Shown piece by piece: positions 62,625 through 64,000 of a DNA stretch of 64,000 bases. Origin of the DNA: Sphingobacterium olei (lineage in GTDB: Bacteria > Bacteroidota > Bacteroidia > Sphingobacteriales > Sphingobacteriaceae); contig NZ_SUME01000008.1 in assembly GCF_005048855.1 (NCBI RefSeq), forward strand, positions 124,001 to 188,000, read 5' to 3'. The notes below the pieces were generated by a model. It was not told where the DNA came from. It did not search any database and saw only the letters and a list, made by a program, of their open reading frames with translations. Position 1 is the first letter of the stretch. Each line of letters opens with the position of its first letter. The position numbers were made by a program, and so were the translations under genes.

Positions 62625-63590
62625 CTATTGCCCCGCAATGGTCTTTATTGTGCCATCCTCGTTATAGTACAGTTCCACCACTTTCATACTCCTTAACCAG
62701 GTCTTACCATTAGACGGAACAGCATCGTGGTGAAAAAGGTACCATTTTCCGTTGTATTCTACAAAACTGTGGTGCGTTGTCCACCCCACTACCGGCGTTA
62801 ATATGACCCCCTGGTATGTAAATGGACCGTAGGGATTATCCCCTATAGCGTAACACAACAAGTGTGTGTCGCCCGTAGAATACGAAAAATAGTATTTACC
62901 CTTGTATTTATGCATCCATGAAGCCTCGAAAAAGCGACGTTCGGTATCGCCCTGTGTCAGCGGATTTCCATTTTCATCCAAGATCAGCAATTCCCTCGGT
63001 TCCTCGTCAAACTCCAACATATCTTCAGTTAAACGCACGACTTTAGCCGATAAGGCTTGCTCATGGAAATGCGGAAGATTGGATCCAGGCACAATCTTAT
63101 TATCTCTGTAAAATTGGAGTTGACCACCCCATATACCTCCGAAATACAGGTAATGGGTTCCGTCCTCATCTTCAAATGCACAGGGGTCAATACTATAACT
63201 CCCTTTGATCGGGTTGTCCTGTGGCACAAATGGACCGTAGGGTGTATCACTGACCGCCACGCCTAGACGAAAGATATCGGTCTTGTCCTTTAACGAAAAA
63301 TACATATAGTATTTCCCATCCTTATGGGCTACATCCGAATCCCAAAGCTGCCTTCCGCCCCAGGGAATATCCGCTATCGAAAGCACCTGACCATGATCGG
63401 TTACTTCGCCCCCAATGTCTTCCATTGAAAAGACATGGTAGTCCTTCATATTAAAATGATCTCCATTATCATTTTCAGCGATTCCGCTTTCCCAGTCGTG
63501 CGAGGGATAAATATAGATTTTACCTTCAAATACGTGGGCAGAAGGATCTGCCATAAAATCACTGGGATACAAATATCTTGCGTTTTTCAT
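62625..63590 (-). CDS. Cytoplasmic-type GH43 beta-xylosidase (GH43_1-like)
   Basis: 321 aa with no signal peptide. It starts MKNARYLYPSDFMADPSAHV (catalytic base Asp15) and continues YIYPSHDWESGIAENDNGD, DPCAFEDEDGTHYLYFGGIW and FFEASWMHKYKGKYYFSYSTGDTHLL (probable acid Glu). The final part reads HHSFVEYNGKWYLFHHD. It is a single propeller without accessory domain. Enzymes of this group finish xylo-oligosaccharides, and the lack of a signal suggests the last step takes place inside the cell. It lies 3 bp after the GH10 gene and 23 bp before GH67. Confidence 0.93.
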   Translation of the reverse strand: MKNARYLYPSDFMADPSAHVFEGKIYIYPSHDWESGIAENDNGDHFNMKDYHVFSMEDIGGEVTDHGQVLSIADIPWGGRQLWDSDVAHKDGKYYMYFSLKDKTDIFRLGVAVSDTPYGPFVPQDNPIKGSYSIDPCAFEDEDGTHYLYFGGIWGGQLQFYRDNKIVPGSNLPHFHEQALSAKVVRLTEDMLEFDEEPRELLILDENGNPLTQGDTERRFFEASWMHKYKGKYYFSYSTGDTHLLCYAIGDNPYGPFTYQGVILTPVVGWTTHHSFVEYNGKWYLFHHDAVPSNGKTWLRSMKVVELYYNEDGTIKTIAGQ

Positions 63591-63593
63591 CGT

Positions 63594-64000
63594 TCAGTCG
63601 TTTTGCATGGCCATTTTAATAAGCTCCCCAACTACAGGCTTAGGTTTATATTGTCGGTCAAAAAGTAACGGATAATCGGTTCTGCCCCGCATGGGCCATC
63701 CATTGCGCCAAGAATCGCCATCGCCTACACCCCACAAGGTAACCCGGCTGATTTTGTCCTGATGTTTAAGATACAGCGCAAAGAACTCACGGTATCTTTC
63801 ATCCAGTTCCCTAGCTTTGTTTGCCGGTAGGCTATCCACATAGGGATTCATTTCCTTGTTATAGGCAAAATTTTCGCTTACCTCGGCGGTGATATGGCGG
63901 CTAGGCGGCGGGAGTACCGTAATATCCATTTCTGTCACCATCACGTGAACCCCCAGGCCAGCAAAAGCCAGTATTGTTTTTTCTACCTCCTCCACGCTGG
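63594..64000 (-). CDS. GH10 endo-xylanase, C-terminal part (cut by window edge)
   Basis: The frame is open to the right edge, and only about the last 135 codons are inside. The nucleophile segment GVHVMVTEMDITVLPPPSR, with Glu in VTEMD, and the late blocks ISRVTLWGVGDGDSWRNGWP and PLLFDRQYKPKPVVGELIKM identify GH10. No inserted binding module lies in the visible part. It is the most upstream visible gene of the right-hand arm (GH10, GH43, GH67, GH43). In related loci this GH10 is the periplasmic xylanase of the second, inner stage of degradation; that cannot be confirmed without its N-terminus. Confidence 0.93.
   Translation of the reverse strand, partial: SVEEVEKTILAFAGLGVHVMVTEMDITVLPPPSRHITAEVSENFAYNKEMNPYVDSLPANKARELDERYREFFALYLKHQDKISRVTLWGVGDGDSWRNGWPMRGRTDYPLLFDRQYKPKPVVGELIKMAMQND

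Noticed and set aside
29774..64000. Integrative element carrying the xylan locus
   Set aside because: No integrase, relaxase, transfer genes or flanking att-like repeats are visible at the left border; the right border is outside the window.

Overview
This window is a chromosomal segment of a Bacteroidota bacterium, most likely of the order Sphingobacteriales (Sphingobacterium/Pedobacter/Olivibacter type; genus not resolved). Evidence: tandem SusC/SusD pairs, a hybrid two-component regulator, propeller-type sensor proteins, UMF1- and POT-type transporters, general absence of Shine-Dalgarno sites except in front of rpsU, and several matches to the Bacteroidota promoter TTTG-N19-21-TAnnTTTG. 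Spot counts of single 60-base lines gave about 33-38% GC in the left half and about 45% in the right half, changing near 29.7 kb.

Left half (1-29.5 kb) is mostly core and housekeeping. It has a partial POT peptide transporter; a four-gene minus-strand operon (UMF1 permease, LutA-like Fe-S protein, Tat-type TIM-barrel isomerase, secreted unknown); PBP4-type D,D-carboxypeptidase; a 2[4Fe-4S] ferredoxin divergent from a LuxC-like acyl-CoA reductase; an FtsE-type ATPase; grpE-dnaJ; a retropepsin-like protease with PDZ; pdxH-nuoC-nuoD; yqgE; tRNA-His; htpG; a DUF2891 lipoprotein; an AraJ-type exporter; small unknown genes; tRNA-Ser(GGA) next to decayed tandem copies of itself and its terminator; rpsU with a strong Shine-Dalgarno; a HAD phosphatase; tRNA-Met(CAT); a membrane-anchored propeller/LuxR regulator; and an NmrA-type oxidoreductase controlled by a divergent HxlR regulator.

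Right half (29.7-64 kb, continuing past the right edge) is one large xylan utilisation locus (PUL). The left arm, on the minus strand, reads fsa aldolase, CE1 esterase, GH43, SGNH acetylesterase, GH43, GH3. The regulator is a 1372-residue hybrid two-component protein (HTCS). A 542-bp divergent promoter region separates it from the plus-strand core: SusC, SusD, SusC, SusD, a small lipoprotein and a GH10 xylanase whose catalytic domain is split by carbohydrate-binding modules. This is the XusABCDE-Xyn10C order known from rumen and gut Bacteroidetes. A second SGNH esterase follows. A convergent minus-strand arm then encodes a GH10 (partial), a cytoplasmic-type GH43, a GH67 alpha-glucuronidase and a lipoprotein GH43.

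Together the right-half genes describe the path of acetylated glucurono(arabino)xylan. It is cut at the surface by the GH10 lipoprotein, imported by two SusC/D pairs, deacetylated by up to three esterases, stripped of methylglucuronic acid by GH67 and of arabinose/xylose by GH43/GH3 enzymes. Pentose-phosphate-side metabolism (fsa) is co-transcribed, and control is by the HTCS sensing xylo-oligosaccharides in the periplasm. All functional statements come from reading motifs by eye; no database search was run.
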